A stretch of DNA of 64,000 bases, from positions 7,239,130 through 7,303,129 of the forward strand of contig OX359191.1 of assembly GCA_947172415.1 (NCBI GenBank). Direction: 5' to 3'. Under the pieces are notes generated by a model, which saw only the letters and a program-made list of their open reading frames with translations, was not told the DNA's origin and did no database searches. The translations under genes and the position numbers were made by a program. The stretch is from Chondrosia reniformis. Its lineage: Eukaryota; Porifera; Demospongiae; Chondrillida; Chondrillidae. Shown piece after piece: positions 25,001 to 40,464 of this stretch (its first letter is position 1; every line of letters starts with the position of its first letter).

Positions 25001-28000
25001 TCAGACGGGGAATCCCCAGCTGATTTTCAGCTACGGACATGGCCTAGGTACAGTACATTCAGTAATGATACAAATATTCCAATTAGTAAGTCATGCAGAA
25101 CAAGACATCCACCATTTGACATTAAGCAATAACACAAAATGGAAACTAACCATTTCATGGTTCTTTAGTTTGGTAAAATTTTGTAATCTTTCATAATCAC
25201 TAGAAGTGAAGCATATACAATATCCTTTGACATATATCTTATACAGGTTCACATGGAAAGTACAACTTAAACTTACATAGCAGTTGGGGCATACCGGTGA
25301 ACCACAGCACAGAGAACGAGTCCATCTGAGAAAGAGTTCTCCATGTCTGTCACACTTAGACCATAATCACGCACTTCTTTGGAAAACCACTTGATGAGTT
25401 CCTTGGGGTCCCGAATCTGACCGTCAGTATTCTCCTCATTCAGATCTGCAAATGTGGATGCTACAGTTGTTAATTTTAATGGAAGTTTAAACTTTATACA
25501 ATTTCATTATTCCACCACAACAGATATCCTAATATCTCACTATACAAACCCATTAGGACATACATAGGTAGAGATAGATGTTTCATGTTTACACAACCAA
25601 AGGGGTACACCCACACACATACTGTTGATGGGTAGGCTTATGTAGTAAGATTTACACAGTGACACACATGCCACCAAGGAAGGTGCAGCATTGGGCAATA
25701 AGCAGAACACTAATGACTACAAATGAGCAGAGACAGCTGGTATTCCAAGGACACGGACACTAAATTGTTTACCCTCGAAGGTGCTACTGCTTATATTTAT
25801 ACGTCTTGTTGACCGTTTCCTTGACATTATCTTTGGGGTCTTCCCCTTTGGGCTCTGGGGCTCAGCCGTTTCCTCTTCAGAAGGTAGACCTTCAACAGGG
25901 GAATCCCCAGGGGGATTGTCCTATGAAGTGAGACAGGTACATCATATATCACACATATTCACTGCTCTAAAAGACACAAACCTCAAGTTCAAACTTTGTT
26001 TTCTTGCTAACTAACTCCTCATTATCTTCAGAAGTCTCTGTAAGTTCAGCGGCAGGAGGTTCTGAGAGGAATGTCAAAAATCACTCACAAACTCTAATAG
26101 AGTCAGTAGACCTGACTGACATATGTATGATGCCGCTGGATATAGGCAGGGAATCATTTGGGTAGCTTAATAGTGGCTTAGAGACATCATACCAATTTAT
26201 TAATTACGTACCTAACTGTGTAGAAGTAGCATGAGCTGTTATTATTACAAACACCTCAGAACATCTGAGAGCTTTCTTCCAATATCAACAGCTACGTATA
26301 CGTACCTGCATACTTACATACTGTACAGGTATGTACGTATGCGTATGTACCTTTTCGCTTGACCTTAAGGGAGCCTTGTCTCACAATCCCCGCCCCAGTG
26401 TCCAGGAGATTCCTAAATTTGGAAGCCTTCTGAAGTCTCACTTTTACCTGTAACAGTAAAAACAAATTGTACAGAGATTGTGTCTTGAGACATTCCAAAG
26501 TATTCAAAAAATTAGGTTTGAAAAGATACCTCTATACACCACCCAGACATACAAGATCCTATACACCACCCAGACATACAAGATCCTATACACCACCCAG
26601 ACATACAAGATCCTATACACCACCCGAACATACAGGACCCTATACATCACCCAAACATACAAGATCCTATACACCACCCAGACATACAAGACCCTATACA
26701 CCACCCAGACATACAAGACCCTATACACCACCCAGACATACAAGATCCTATACACCACCCGAACATACAGGACCTTACCTTGTGGTACCTGGTGTATGGG
26801 TCAATTGTATATTCCTTGATCCGAGGTAACAGAAATTCGGGTGTTGTCTGAGCCAAGAGTTGGTAGATACATTCCCTCTCTGCAATCAGTTTCAATCGAT
26901 CCTCGCCCTTTGAGAACCCTCTTACCATCCAGGCAGCATCAAATACGCCTAGGAAACCTCTTGCGCAACCAGTACCCATGGGCCAAAATGGCTGTAGAGG
27001 AAGGAAGACTTAGAAGTGCATGCTTGCAGTCCAGTTGAGAAGATAGATTACCTCAACTAAGCTGTCTCCCACTAGCACCATCAGGAGCTCCTTGTTCTCC
27101 CTCTTGATGATCCTGGAGGCGTTCTCTGCTGCATACATGGAGGTGAAGTCAAACACTGCCACATCTGGTACATCTGAGGTCTTGCCAGACTACAGTAGAC
27201 AGGGGAGGAGAGGTGAGTGGGTAATATAGAGAAGAGGCAGATATAGACAAGGGGGAGGGGGTGGGGGACATTTGTCTCCTCTTAAAATATTCTTCCCCTC
27301 CCTGGTATAAAAGTCAAGTTGCCACATTTTAATGGGAAAGAAACAGATTGAGCTAGATTCCCCCTCAAACTTTCACTATATTTATTTTGTTCCCTCTTGT
27401 GGTATTTCCTAAAGGAAATGGCCCATGACTGAGAAGAGTGGTAAATCACTGAAGGACAAGAAGGTGAAAGCTGTAGGTTTGGATTAATGGTAAAACAAAA
27501 CTTAACATACCCTCAGTAGAAGAACTACATATATCTCCAAAGGGCTCGGAAAGGGACACTTCACCACTTCAATCTCCCTATCCAACTTACTGCAAAGTCC
27601 AGAGTGGGTAGTGCAGTAGACCATCTTGCAGCCTCATATGCATAAGTGTACAGTTTCTCTAAATTGATGTTTGCTGGTGCCAGGAGCTCATAGGGGTCGG
27701 GAATATCCTACAAATACAAAACATTACTTGCTGTAATCACAGTTACAAAACTTCTTGTTACTGTACAAATGTGACAAATTTTCTAAAGTAAATACATAAA
27801 ACTCACTTCCTTAAACACGTTTTTGCTTAATAAGCTACTCTTCTTAGCTGTCATAACAAAGTAATGTGTCTCATCCTTGTAGTAAACTATGTTTTCCAGG
27901 TCAATGTCCAGCTGGTCCTTCAACTCCTTAAAGAACTTTTGGTTAAATATTCTTGCAACTCCAGCGATCTCTTCAACAGCTGCTTCCTCTTGAGAGAAAT

Positions 28001-29386
28001 TGTTTACAAAATTTGCTGTTATGGCAAGAGCTAACTTTCCCCGAAACTCCTTTCGGTCAAAGCCTGGAAGACTACCTCGGCGTCCATTTGCACCTACAAC
28101 AACATTAAAATCTATACTACTTATGGGGTGGTCTTCGGGATCCACCATAACCCTCCAGCCTTGCCCATCCTGCGGCTCCACCAGCTCCTTGTAGTCCACA
28201 GGATAGTAGTACTTGACCCCAAACAGCAGTGCCACTTTCAGCAAGATGCACTGAAGGATACGTATGCCTTAATCGGCAGATAATATGGAAATGATAGATA
28301 AATGAGAGAGAGAGAGAGAGTTGGAAAGGGACAGCAAGAGGAGAGGAATGAAGATAAGAGAGATAGGAAGAGGGAGATAAATAAAGTAGAAATAAACAAC
28401 AAAATGTATAACAAATGAGAGAGAGACTATAAAGGACAATGTATATTTAGAAGGTCATCTAGCTCTCTCTAATAGTTAACCACACCATCCAACAGCTGAA
28501 CTAGCAGCTTCACCTTGTACAACCATAACAACTTCAATTCCATTCTATTCAACTTTCAATTAATTAATAATATAATAAGGTCAGGTTAACAAGGTGAAGC
28601 CTAGATAGGCAGGCAGTGCAAATAACCACAGAATATAAATCAATTTCACACTTACTGATATGATCAAGAGAACCTGCACAGAACTTTCCATAAAACTTTT
28701 TAGCTCCAAGTCTCTTTAAGTCCTCTATGGTGAAAGGCCACAAGTGTAAGACATTGTTCCTAGAGAATGTCTCCCTCTTCTCAATGACAGTCACATCACA
28801 GCCCAGCAACAAGCACTCAATGGCCATACGCAAACCACAGGGGCCACTGCCAATAATCAACACTGTAGTCCCTGCTGCCGCAGCGCCCTTCTCATACGGC
28901 TACATCAAGACACAAGAACTGATCACAGTTTTCATTTCTTAAATGTGCCACCAAATACACGACACACAACAGCTTACATAGTGTATGGATAGGGTCATGT
29001 AGCCATATGTACCTAAGATGATCAGTGATGGCAGGTGTACCATGGTAAAAAGGCATACAATACCAGCACATCTTAGATGCTTAAAGGTACCATTAATGAA
29101 TAGCATGACGTACACAGACAGAATACATCGCTTTTACCAGCTCTTCATTCCCCACCTTTTGATTGGCTCTGTTGTCTAGCTCGTTCCAGAGGCTCTTACA
29201 CTTCCACGATGTCAGCTTCTCCTTCAGTGCTCGGTAGAGATCTAGTTTTGTGTGATTATCAAGTCCGAGTAGTTTCTTCAAGCAATTAAACGTTTTAACA
29301 ATATCCTGCATTAAAAAGCACGTCAGGAAGCGACTGAAAACGACTTCAGGATCGCTGGAGTCGGTCTCCTCGGTAGAATTCGCCAT
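22013..29386 (-). CDS. MICAL: MICAL flavoprotein monooxygenase
   Basis: MICALs oxidise actin methionines and disassemble filaments downstream of semaphorin/plexin signals. The full domain order is visible: flavin monooxygenase, CH, LIM, then C-terminal bMERB coiled coil. It starts [20 protein letters not shown] at 29386. Exon 2 holds the FAD site ([20 protein letters not shown]). Exon 3 holds [20 protein letters not shown], and the next ones [15 protein letters not shown]. The CH domain is at 25440-25020 ([32 protein letters not shown]). The LIM domain is at 24680-24400 ([28 protein letters not shown]). The Rab-binding bMERB region spans about 23380-22560 ([20 protein letters not shown]). The C-terminus is Lys-rich, ending WSMWPFYRQ. 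About 20 exons. Exon 7's 5' intron carries a minisatellite. No missing domain was noticed. Confidence 0.95.
26524..26778. repeat. 27 bp minisatellite in MICAL intron
   Basis: About nine units of CACCACCCAGACATACAAGA plus TCCTATA. It ends next to the MICAL donor at about 26778 (GTAAGG on the minus strand), so the last units lie very close to a splice site. Confidence 0.9.
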
Positions 29387-29740
29387 TTTTGCTCTTCTTT
29401 GTCGATCCCTATTGTATGATCATGCTTCGCCTTCTCCGACCGTAAATAGACAGAAATAGCATAACGGAACGGGCGCTTGTCGAAGTAAAGTCACGTGATC
29501 GGTTATTCCCTACATATACATTAGCTTATATGGTCATTTTATATAGAATACTGCGACTATACTTTGTACGCCTTTTTATATTTTATAATCAGGTTATATA
29601 TATGAGGAAAATGGCTGAATTTATTTAAAGGGGAGTTTCGCTTCCGAGTCAATTTAGATCAAGTTTAGAAGAAGATTAGCCTTTTTAGTTGTAGAATATT
29701 CGTAAAATCATTATTGGAAGTGTGAAGCTTAATTTGTGTC
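29387..29740. promoter_or_regulatory. Head-to-head intergenic region MICAL/SIKE
   Basis: 354 bp between the two start codons, which face away from each other. The MICAL-proximal 120 bp is less AT-rich (CGACCG, ACGGAACGGGCG, CACGTGATC). No TATA box at a convincing distance on the MICAL side. Confidence 0.55.
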
Positions 29741-31928
29741 ATGGAAGGTGGCAGAATAGCAGAGTTATTGAGTTGTACGCGGGACCTGGAAGGAAAATCG
29801 CGTTCTAACGAATTTTCAGCACAAGGGCTTTTAAAAATGGGAGAACAGCTTCAGCTAACAATTGACAATATGAAAGTGGTATGTAGTAATTGATAATTGG
29901 CTAAAGTGGTCCCATTTGGACTAATGGCCACATTCCCATTCCCATTTCCCATTCATTGCTGTTATAAGATAGTCGCAGAACTCACTCAGTATTGAAAGAT
30001 TAAATATTTTTATGTTAGGATATTGATTATGCGTTATTCATTTTTCAGGATAATTAAATAACTTCATTTTCTGAATGATGTGTGGTTTTTAAGCTTTCAG
30101 TGTTGTACTGAGACAGTTGTACTGCAGACCTAGCTCTCCTGCCTACCTTGCCAATCAATTCCTAGAGAGGGACTAGAAACTCCACCAAATACATAAACAA
30201 GCCATTACCTTTAACTAATGATTCAGTAATTCAGATGTTCCTTATTGAGTGTGGGGGGATGATGTAATTTAGCAATTAGTAAATAACTACATTAGGATCC
30301 TGGGACCTTAATAACTGTAGTTCGGTGTCTAATGTATGAATGTAGGTGTTACACGCTCAGCCTTGTGTTGACATTGTCACTGTTTGTTATAGTATAATGC
30401 TCTCTCTGTATCTATCTAGTTCAGGGAAACACTGACACAGGTTAGTGGTCAAGGACACGACAGAAACTTACCTCAAATAGAACAGGCGTACCTTCAGCAG
30501 CTGCAAAGAGACAATGCTGAATTGAAAGGAACCTTACAAGACCACCAAATTGCACTGGAGATGATTATGACCTCCTACAGGCAACAGGTGAGGAAAACCC
30601 TGTAATTAATAAAATATATGGATGAGCTCATTTTAGGATCTCAATGTGCTCATCTGTTAGGTTTGTTCTCTGATAGAGGACAAGAAATCGGATCAAGACT
30701 CAACTGTTAAAGAGTATGAAGAGGTAAATATAGCCCTCCCTCTCCTCCTCACTGCTCTCCCTCTCCTCCTCACTGCCCTCCCTCTCCTCACTGCCTTCCC
30801 TCTCGTCCTTGCTCCCCTCCCTCACCTCCTCCCTCACCTCCTCACTGCTCTCCCTCACCTCCTCCCTCACCTCCTCACCTCCTCACTGCTCTCCCTCACC
30901 TCCTCACTGCCCTCCCTCTCGTCCTCACTGCTCTCCCTCACCTCCTCACTGCCCTCCCTCACCTCCTCCCTCTCCTCCTCACCTCCTCACTGCTCTCCCT
31001 CACCTCCTCACTGCTCTCCCTCACCTCCTCACTGCTCTCCCTCACCTCCTCACTGCCCTCCCTCTCGTCCTCACTGCTCTCCCTCACCTCCTCACTGCTC
31101 TCCCTCACCTCCTCACTGCTCTCCCTCACCTCCTCACTGTCCTCCCTCACCTCCTCACTGTCCTCCCTCATTCCTACCATCTACACATGTTTGCAGGAAC
31201 TGTACAGGGTACAGCATGATGTGTATCACATGACACAACTTATGGCGCAAGTAGCCTCTGCTGATGACACTGAAATGTCTGCATTGCAAGAAAAGATTGC
31301 TCAGTTGTCGTATGAAAACAAAAGTTTAAAGGAACTGCTAGATCTCTCAAATCAAAGAATTATGCAGGCTTATGAAACAGACCAGACACTTCAGGACAAA
31401 GAGGAGACAAGGTCTACTGACTCCCATCAGCACACTGACGAACCTCATACACCCATCTCATACTTCTCACCAAGCAGTCGTAAGTCGCCCATTGAGGATG
31501 TCTTTAACTTTCACGATAGCCACCCCTCACTCCAAAGCACCGAACCTCCAAAGGAGAGACGGAGAATGCGTAGTCCTAAGAAGAAAGATGTCAACATGGA
31601 CATAGCGTGGCCTGAGTCTTTTAAGCAAGATAACCATGCAGTAGGGATGGAAGAGGGCCTACCGGACAAAGGAGTAGACTACGCTCTCCAGCAGATTGAC
31701 GACATCTTTGAGCCATGGATGTCTGAGAAGGCTAGTGACCCAGGTAAGACTGGCAACCACAAGTTTGACCCAATTGGTCAAGACTATTGTGCGGATGAAA
31801 ACGATGATGCGACAAGTGAAGGAACATTAGAAGGATCAGATGAAATTCCTCAAGATAATAGTGTGAACTATAGTAGTTTAGATGTCAGAATAGATAACCC
31901 ACAACGAGTAACTTTGAAGGACAGTTGA
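29741..31928 (+). CDS. SIKE/FGFR1OP2 family coiled-coil protein
   Basis: The family (SIKE1, FGFR1OP2) consists of small coiled-coil proteins that join STRIPAK complexes; SIKE1 also restrains IKKepsilon/TBK1. Exons: 29741-29878, 30420-30587, 30661-30723, 31197-31928. Family features: GLLKMGEQLQLTIDNMKV in exon 1, LQQLQRDNAELKGTLQDHQI then ALEMIMTSYRQQ in exon 2, and LSYENKSLKELLDLSNQ in exon 4. The region after that (residues about 185-370) is a polar, Ser/Asp-rich tail longer than in vertebrate members, ending VTLKDS. The coiled-coil core supports the call strongly; the long tail may be lineage-specific or a fused low-complexity extension. Confidence 0.85.
30725..31185. repeat. Pyrimidine-rich minisatellite in SIKE intron 3
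   Basis: Tandem units of CTCCTCACTGCTCTCCCTCA and variants fill almost the whole intron between 30723 and 31197. The plus strand is nearly all C and T apart from one or two A/G per unit. The repeat may act as an extended polypyrimidine tract for the exon 4 acceptor. Confidence 0.92.
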
Positions 31929-32884
31929 GAAAGTGGCATGTTCCTTTGAAGGTATAGCATAGTGTTTTCAAGTTTGAGGCTATAGCACTTAAGTTCTTAT
32001 TATTTTATTATATAATATCTTAATCTAAACTGATATTTACTGCATATTATGTATTCGTTCAGAGTTTATCTTGATTGTGAATTTTGATCTGAAATTGTGC
32101 TTTAAGGAGATTGAATCTTTATAGTGATAGTTTGTATGAGTGGGTTAGCAAATAGATCATTTCTTTGGTGATGCAAAGGTATGTAGAGAAGATTTACAGT
32201 GCAAAAGTGAGACATTATATAACAAAGGCTTCTGATTCAATCTGATTTAACACGATTAAGAACACTCAGCAATTGCTGGGGTTGTTTAGTAACGTGTCAT
32301 CATTCAATGAAGTAGGAAAGACAGGTGGTCATTTCTCAGAATAACTTCCTATCTTATCGGGGCAGTGGAAATGGCGGAAAGTACGAAAATGGGCTTGTCT
32401 CAAAGCCACTAGTCAGGGGGAAATGCATGCAGCCTTCTAACTAATAGCGCTGCAGTAACAGCGATGGATGGAGCCTCTTAAAGCCGTCCTTTGGAGCGAA
32501 CGTCTATTAGACCACCCTCAGCAAAGTGACCTGTTTCTGCCATTTGGCTGGAGATCACGTGATCAGCGCTTGTGAGAAGTCAACCTTCTCCATTCAATCT
32601 ATTCGCAACAGAAACTGTGACAATTCATTTGTCTTCAAACAAGTCATAAATTATATCATCTGTATTAATACACACAAAACAACATTAACTGGTTTTTGTA
32701 GTCACAGAAAATAAACATTAAACAAATTAGAACAATATACCTTTCAAAATAATTCAATAAAATAACACATTTGTCCTAAACAGTCAATCAAGCATTAACA
32801 TATTATAACACATTTATAATAATAAGACACCAATTACTACTTTCATGAAAGCAACAATTACAGAATTTAAAAAAGTGACAAAAC
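31929..32884. other. Tail-to-tail region SIKE/HIPK
   Basis: Contains the 3' UTRs of both genes. AT-rich except for an unusual block at about 32345-32575 with balanced base content, which includes AAAGCCACTAGTCAGGGGG and TTGGAGCGAACGTCTATTAG. No ORF or known RNA was recognised in that block. Confidence 0.5.
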
Positions 32885-35210
<2,326 letters not shown>

Positions 35211-35356
35211 AGAGAGATATCTCTACTCAGCTGATGAAGTATTGACGTTAAAAGGAAATAATACAGCAAGACCAGCCTAAAGAAATGTAGTGAAGCCGTA
35301 CACTTTAGTACTATATACCACACCAATCAACAGTATTATTGTTCTCAGCCTTTAAG
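35211..35356. promoter_or_regulatory. Head-to-head intergenic region HIPK/liprin-beta
   Basis: 146 bp between oppositely directed start codons. It contains TACTATATACC near 35310. The liprin-beta ATG sits in AAGATGGCGG, a good animal start context that also matches the YY1 motif. Confidence 0.55.
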
Positions 35357-38300
35357 ATGGCGGAAGGTCAGTTGGAAGTCGATTACGATGCTACGGAAAT
35401 GCTTGCAAGTGCACTAAAAAGGATGGACGGATTGATTGGGAGATCTGAAGGATCTACACCATTGCCCTACCCGGGGAGAATGGACGATCTCGGATCTAAA
35501 ATATGTAGACTGTGTAATGAAATATCTTCTGCAATTAGCCAGTACGAGGTTGCTAACGGCTCTTCGAAGCCAAATGTGGACCCGCGGACGATCCTCCCCG
35601 TGGAGACCATCCAGCTGATAGTGCATTGGCTCAGTGATGGGGAGCTAGATAAGAAGGTTGGTTTTGTCCGACGAGTTGTTATTGAGCTGCAAGCGTTACG
35701 ATGAATGTGCCGATTTGTTTCACAGATAACCGAATTACAGCGAATGATTGGTGAGCGCGACTTTGAACTTCAGCATTATCGAAGTGAAGGAGCCGTACAA
35801 AGAGGTATGCCCTAACTTGTGACATGTAGCGGCTCTCGTCATACTCATCTTTACAGTGTCTGTACTAGATACAAGTAGGCGTCGTCCCGTATCAACCGTA
35901 TCTGACTGTACGAACAGCTACAATCAGAAGCTGCTACAACAAGAGTATAATACTACTTTATTTTATTTTATCCTTATTTGGCCCTGTATTTTCATGTTGT
36001 ATCTCATTCTGTTGTAGACTTCGCCAATATCCAGTCTCTACTCAATGAGAAAGGTGATTTAAACAGCTATTTAAGTTGAATAGATACACTGTTACTTTGC
36101 ATGAATGGATTTGAAGGGAAGATATCTTTTAAGAATTGGATACAGTTATACAAGTCTAGTTTTGTTACAAATGGTGTAAATATACATACCACAAGTATAT
36201 TATCAGTGTTATCAGAATAATAGTGCATTCGTTGGTATTCAGATGGTAACTGTCTCAACAAGTTTGCAACTTTTATACACATCATCCCTAAATGTCAAGT
36301 TGTTTAACATGGTGTGCCATATGGTGCTAGCTGATTGTTATTTCTACTATGACTCTCAAATATGTGTTAATATGTGCGAGGATAAAGTGATTATAGATTG
36401 AGTGTGGGAGCGTGGAATGTGCATGATCTCTCATTTATACTGCCTGTCACATTAGATGCACAACAACTGACAAAGTAATATGCAATATTAGATTAGATAT
36501 CATTAGATATTGAATATCATATTAACTACATCTCTGTTTCCATGGCAACCACAGAACAAGAAGTGATGCGTTTACAAGACATTGTAGATCAGCTTCAGTT
36601 GGAGAATGAACACAAAGCACATTTGATAGCTGAGTTGAATCACACCTCCAAGAACAGCTGCATCCCTGCCTCCATCAGGGAGACACCCCCTGCCACACCC
36701 TCACAGGATGGAATGAGGAGCCCACACACAGAAGAGGGAAGTGGTAGGATGTCGCAACAACAAGGTGAAAGGAAGAGCTTCAGAAAAAGAATTTCCAGAG
36801 CATTTTCAAAGTTTGTAATAACAATGAAACTTCCCCATTCTGTGTTGCAAATGGTATTTCTGTTGCGTGTCAGGAGCAAGGTAACCAGAGAGAGGGACAG
36901 AGAGTTACAACCAATTGAATCAGAAAGGAACTCGCATTTGTAAGAATTTGCAGTATCAAGTACAATAATACATTTTTTACATACTAAAGCCCTACTCTAT
37001 TGATATTAAACTTCCTGAAAGAGGAGAATGAAGTGGTTTGTAAAATAGATTTAATATACTTATATAGTTCAAGATATATCAATGATTTCAGATAGATCAA
37101 TAATCTCTAATATCATTTTCCTATGGAAATGGTCACATGAGGTTAAGAAAAAATAGAATAAGCCACCTTTCTAGACTAAATACTTAGGGAGAGCCTACAA
37201 GAGCTTTGGATGAGTTCCGTACCAACTTTTCTTCCTTTTTACCAACTGGGCCATCACCATTCTTCATCCAGGAGTCTCTTTATCTTCTCGTTTTCTGCTC
37301 TAATTCCATATCTATCTATATAGTGTAAGATATTACAATAGGATTAAGGTGTATCTGTGGTTTAACATTCTAGATATCTATTTAATGATGCAAGTTGTTA
37401 TTTGTTATATCGGTGATATTATCTCTTTTATTAGTGGGCGTTCCCAAGAATTCATGATTCTCTGTGAAAATAGCTTGGAAGAGTGGCTTAGAAACGAGGG
37501 TCTGGAGCAGTACATCCCTTCTATCCTGCGCCACTGTAGAACAGGAGCGCAGCTTGCGGGATTTTCCCTAATGGACCTTGAGATGGTCAGTTTTCAAACT
37601 TAATAAGTCAAATTGAAAATTTACTAAAAGCTGCAATCTTGTGTTAACACTGGTTGCATTAGAATAGATTGAGTACATGACTTACAAATGTTGCTGTGTT
37701 AAGTCCAGCTTGTGTGTATTAGCTTGTAGTAAAATTTAATGAATCTCTTTTCATCTAAATTTACAGCTACCTCAGAACATTTAGAGCTTTGAGAATCTTA
37801 ATCTGTTTAGGTCAATACATTTTATTGGTTGCCAGTTATAAACTATTACCCCATCTGTAAGCACCCACAGGTGTGTAGTAGTTTTGAGTTGTGTTCTGTT
37901 ACAAGTGCAAAATTATTACTTTTACTGACAATATTTTCTCAAAGAAATGTGGATGTTACATCATGAGAACCTGAAGGACTCACAGGTGGTGTTTACAACA
38001 CTATTATATTAGGCATCTTTGTAAAGGTTCATCTTTCGACTTTGGGAGCGTCTAGAGATGCAGTTTTTTCAATTCTTCTTTCTGCCAAAAGGGCAGAATT
38101 GGCAGAAAGAAGAATCAAAAAAACTGCGTCTCTAGACGCTCCCAAAGCCGAAAGATGAACCTTTACAAAGATAAGTTCAACGCAGTTAGAAGAAATCCTT
38201 ATTCCATTATATTAGGCATGGTTGACATCAATAGGAGGAAAATTACTTAAATTTGATTGTTTTCCTGGAGATTTGGATGAGGATACAAGTTTCTGGGAAT

Positions 38301-40201
38301 TCCACCCTTCATCTGTGACCCTAAGAGTTTTTGGAAAAAACAGCCTAATTATAATATAACCATATAATATTGAACCTACACACATTAAGATTCTCAAGGC
38401 TCTAAATGTGTAAACCTATGTATCTGATGTAAACATACGTATGTAGAAAACATACGTATGTAGACATATTATCTATATACGTACTTGTATGTAATTGTGT
38501 TTATACATATTGTTTTCTATTTAGAAGCTTCAACTTGTAAATCCTTTTCACAGAAAGAAACTATTTCTTGCCATTAAAGTGGGTTTATTGTAGGAAAAGG
38601 ATAAAGTTTATTGGCCAGTGAGTTAAGTGCTCTTCTTCCTGTTTAGGACGCTCTGTCTGACAGTCCTTCTCCAGAAGGGCACCTTAATCATACCTGGGTA
38701 TTAAAATGGCTGACTGAGATAGGATTGCCACAGTACAAGCCAGCCTTTGCTGCTAATCTGGTGGATGGCAGGATGCTAAACACCCTCACTATTGTAAGTC
38801 TAATTGTTATGCAATTACCATATATCTATATACATCTGGTATATAGATATATGATGTGTGAATTACCGTCTATCTATATACATCTGGTATATAGATATAC
38901 GTACATATGGTATGTATACGTATATGTAATAACATATGTATGTATGGTAAATATATGTGTGCATTCTTTAAATGATTTAGGAAGAGCTTGTTTCTATGAA
39001 CGTGCTAGTACCATTTCATATACTGAGTCTAAAGAGAGCTATCGAAGCCCTAAGGTACAGTTGCTATGGCAACATAATTGAAACACCCATGCCATTGTTG
39101 GAACATATTTTGTATAGATTGTGCAACTTCAAAGCTGAATTCTTTTCAGCCCCTCCTGTGGGGGAGGGGTCTCAGCAAGTTATCCAGTGGTCAGCCACTC
39201 GTGTGTGTCAGTGGCTGGCCTCAATAGACTTAGCAGACTACATGCACACACTGACCAATCAGGGGGTCCACGGAGCCTTTATGGTAGGTTATCAGTGTCC
39301 TACCTTTGAAGGAGGTGCTATATTTGAATGTTTTTTAGATGCTAGATGTAAGATTTACTGAAGCCACCTTAGCCAAGCTATTGGGGATTCCCCAACAGCA
39401 GACCATTATAAGAAGACACTTGCATGTGAAATTTATGGAGCTGGTTGGCCCAGTAACTGCACAGAAGAAATCAGATGCCTTTACAAGCAGAGCTCATTCT
39501 CCTATTGATCCATTTGAAAAGGCCAAGGTTAATAATATAGTTAGTGGAAATATTTTGGTACTTTAATCATCGTTTGACTCTTCGTCCACTCACTCTCCTA
39601 AGAAGAATGAGTTAATGGGAGGGACTAAAGTACACTTAATGTACAGTACACTCCCTTTGCCACTTGTCTTACTTCAGAACTTAATTTTTCATTTAGATGT
39701 ACAACTTTATTCATGTGGTTTCTGTTCTACAATGTTGAAAACATTGGTGTTACAAATACTAGACACCCTCTCTTGTTATCACACAAGAAATACAGCCAAT
39801 CTGTGCTACAGTGTTATATAAGCCACTCTTTTACAGTTATTTCACTTTGAATCACTTATATCACTTTAAAAAGATACACCTCTTTGCCTTATAAGAACTA
39901 CTTTTCAGGTGTCCTGTATGTCATATACTTTGTCAATCAATTAAACAATTAATGCAGTGGATATTAATCTCCAAAGCTGCTGAAATGTCAAATGTTACAT
40001 GCCATAACAACCCTATAGCTATATATGCACAATTCCAAAGCTATAAAGATCAATGCTTACATTGTGTGTATAATATATCCCTTACAGAAGAGACTGCAGA
40101 AAACTAGACCCAAAGGAATTATGAATGGAACCCTGCTCGCGGCTCTTCCCAAGAGCAACCTCCTTACTGACAATGATACCACTTTTGTGGACTCCAAATA
40201 A
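35357..40201 (+). CDS. PPFIBP: Liprin-beta (PPFIBP) scaffold protein
   Basis: Liprin-beta proteins bind liprin-alpha and organise focal adhesions and synaptic or cell-edge complexes. The N-terminus MAEGQLEVDYDATEMLASAL leads into LKRMDGLIG, a family hallmark. Coiled coil follows (VMRLQDIVDQLQLENEHKAH at about 36560). Three SAM domains are on separate exons: SLEEWLRNEGLEQYIPSIL (37470-37585 plus 38525-38578), WVLKWLTEIGLPQYKPAF (38647-38793 plus 38981-39053) and TRVCQWLASIDLADYMHTL (39118-39281). The liprin-beta ending is LLGIPQQQTIIRRHLHVKF near 39370. Last exon 40088-40201 (KRLQKTRPKG...DSK). Introns carry several foldback repeats. A short intron 36810-36871 is inferred from GTTTGT and a CAG acceptor; reading through it also stays open. 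Confidence 0.9.
38017..38204. mobile_element. Palindromic foldback element with 14 bp target duplication
   Basis: Left arm 38019-38088 and right arm 38101-38168 are near-perfect inverted repeats (TTGTAAAGGTTCATCTTTCG, GGGAGCGTCTAGAGA). The right side then continues for about 36 bp (AAGTTCAACGCAGTTAGAAG, AAATCCTTATTCC) with no partner on the left. Direct repeats ATTATATTAGGCAT flank both ends (about 38003 and 38206). The same arms and one-sided tail recur at 48425-48851. Long inverted arms plus a one-sided tail and a 14 bp duplication recall Penelope-like elements; that is inference. Intronic in liprin-beta. Confidence 0.7.
38283..38335 (-). ncRNA. Decayed hammerhead-like motif, second family
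   Basis: Minus strand GGGUCA, CAGAUGA (core hit by one change), GGG...CCC hairpin and GAAAC are kept. The AGCUGUC end is replaced by UUGUAUCC, so the cleavage site is lost. It lies about 80 bp from the foldback element at 38017. Confidence 0.35.
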
Positions 40202-40464
40202 CTTGATGACTGGTCCAGTTACCTAGGAAACAGACACTAAACCCTAGACTTTTATGTCATCTGATCACATTTTTTTCAAATATTTTGTATGATGTTGGTA
40301 TTAGTTCATAAATCCAGATCCACGTGTACATTCCTATGTTGCTGAGCTGTAGCTGGAATATATACGCATATATATACTCACATACAGAGCAAAAGAAAGT
40401 AATCTACATTGAAGTAGGGTCTAGTTTCTGTAAGATACGAATTTTGACCACTGACAATAGAATC

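Noticed and set aside
26467..26979. Thr/Pro/Tyr repeat ORFs
   Set aside because: Frames through the 27 bp minisatellite in a MICAL intron, partly antisense to a real MICAL exon.
30809..31180. Ser/Pro/Leu-rich ORF on plus and Glu-rich ORF on minus
   Set aside because: Translation of the pyrimidine-rich minisatellite; it lies between well-supported SIKE exons.
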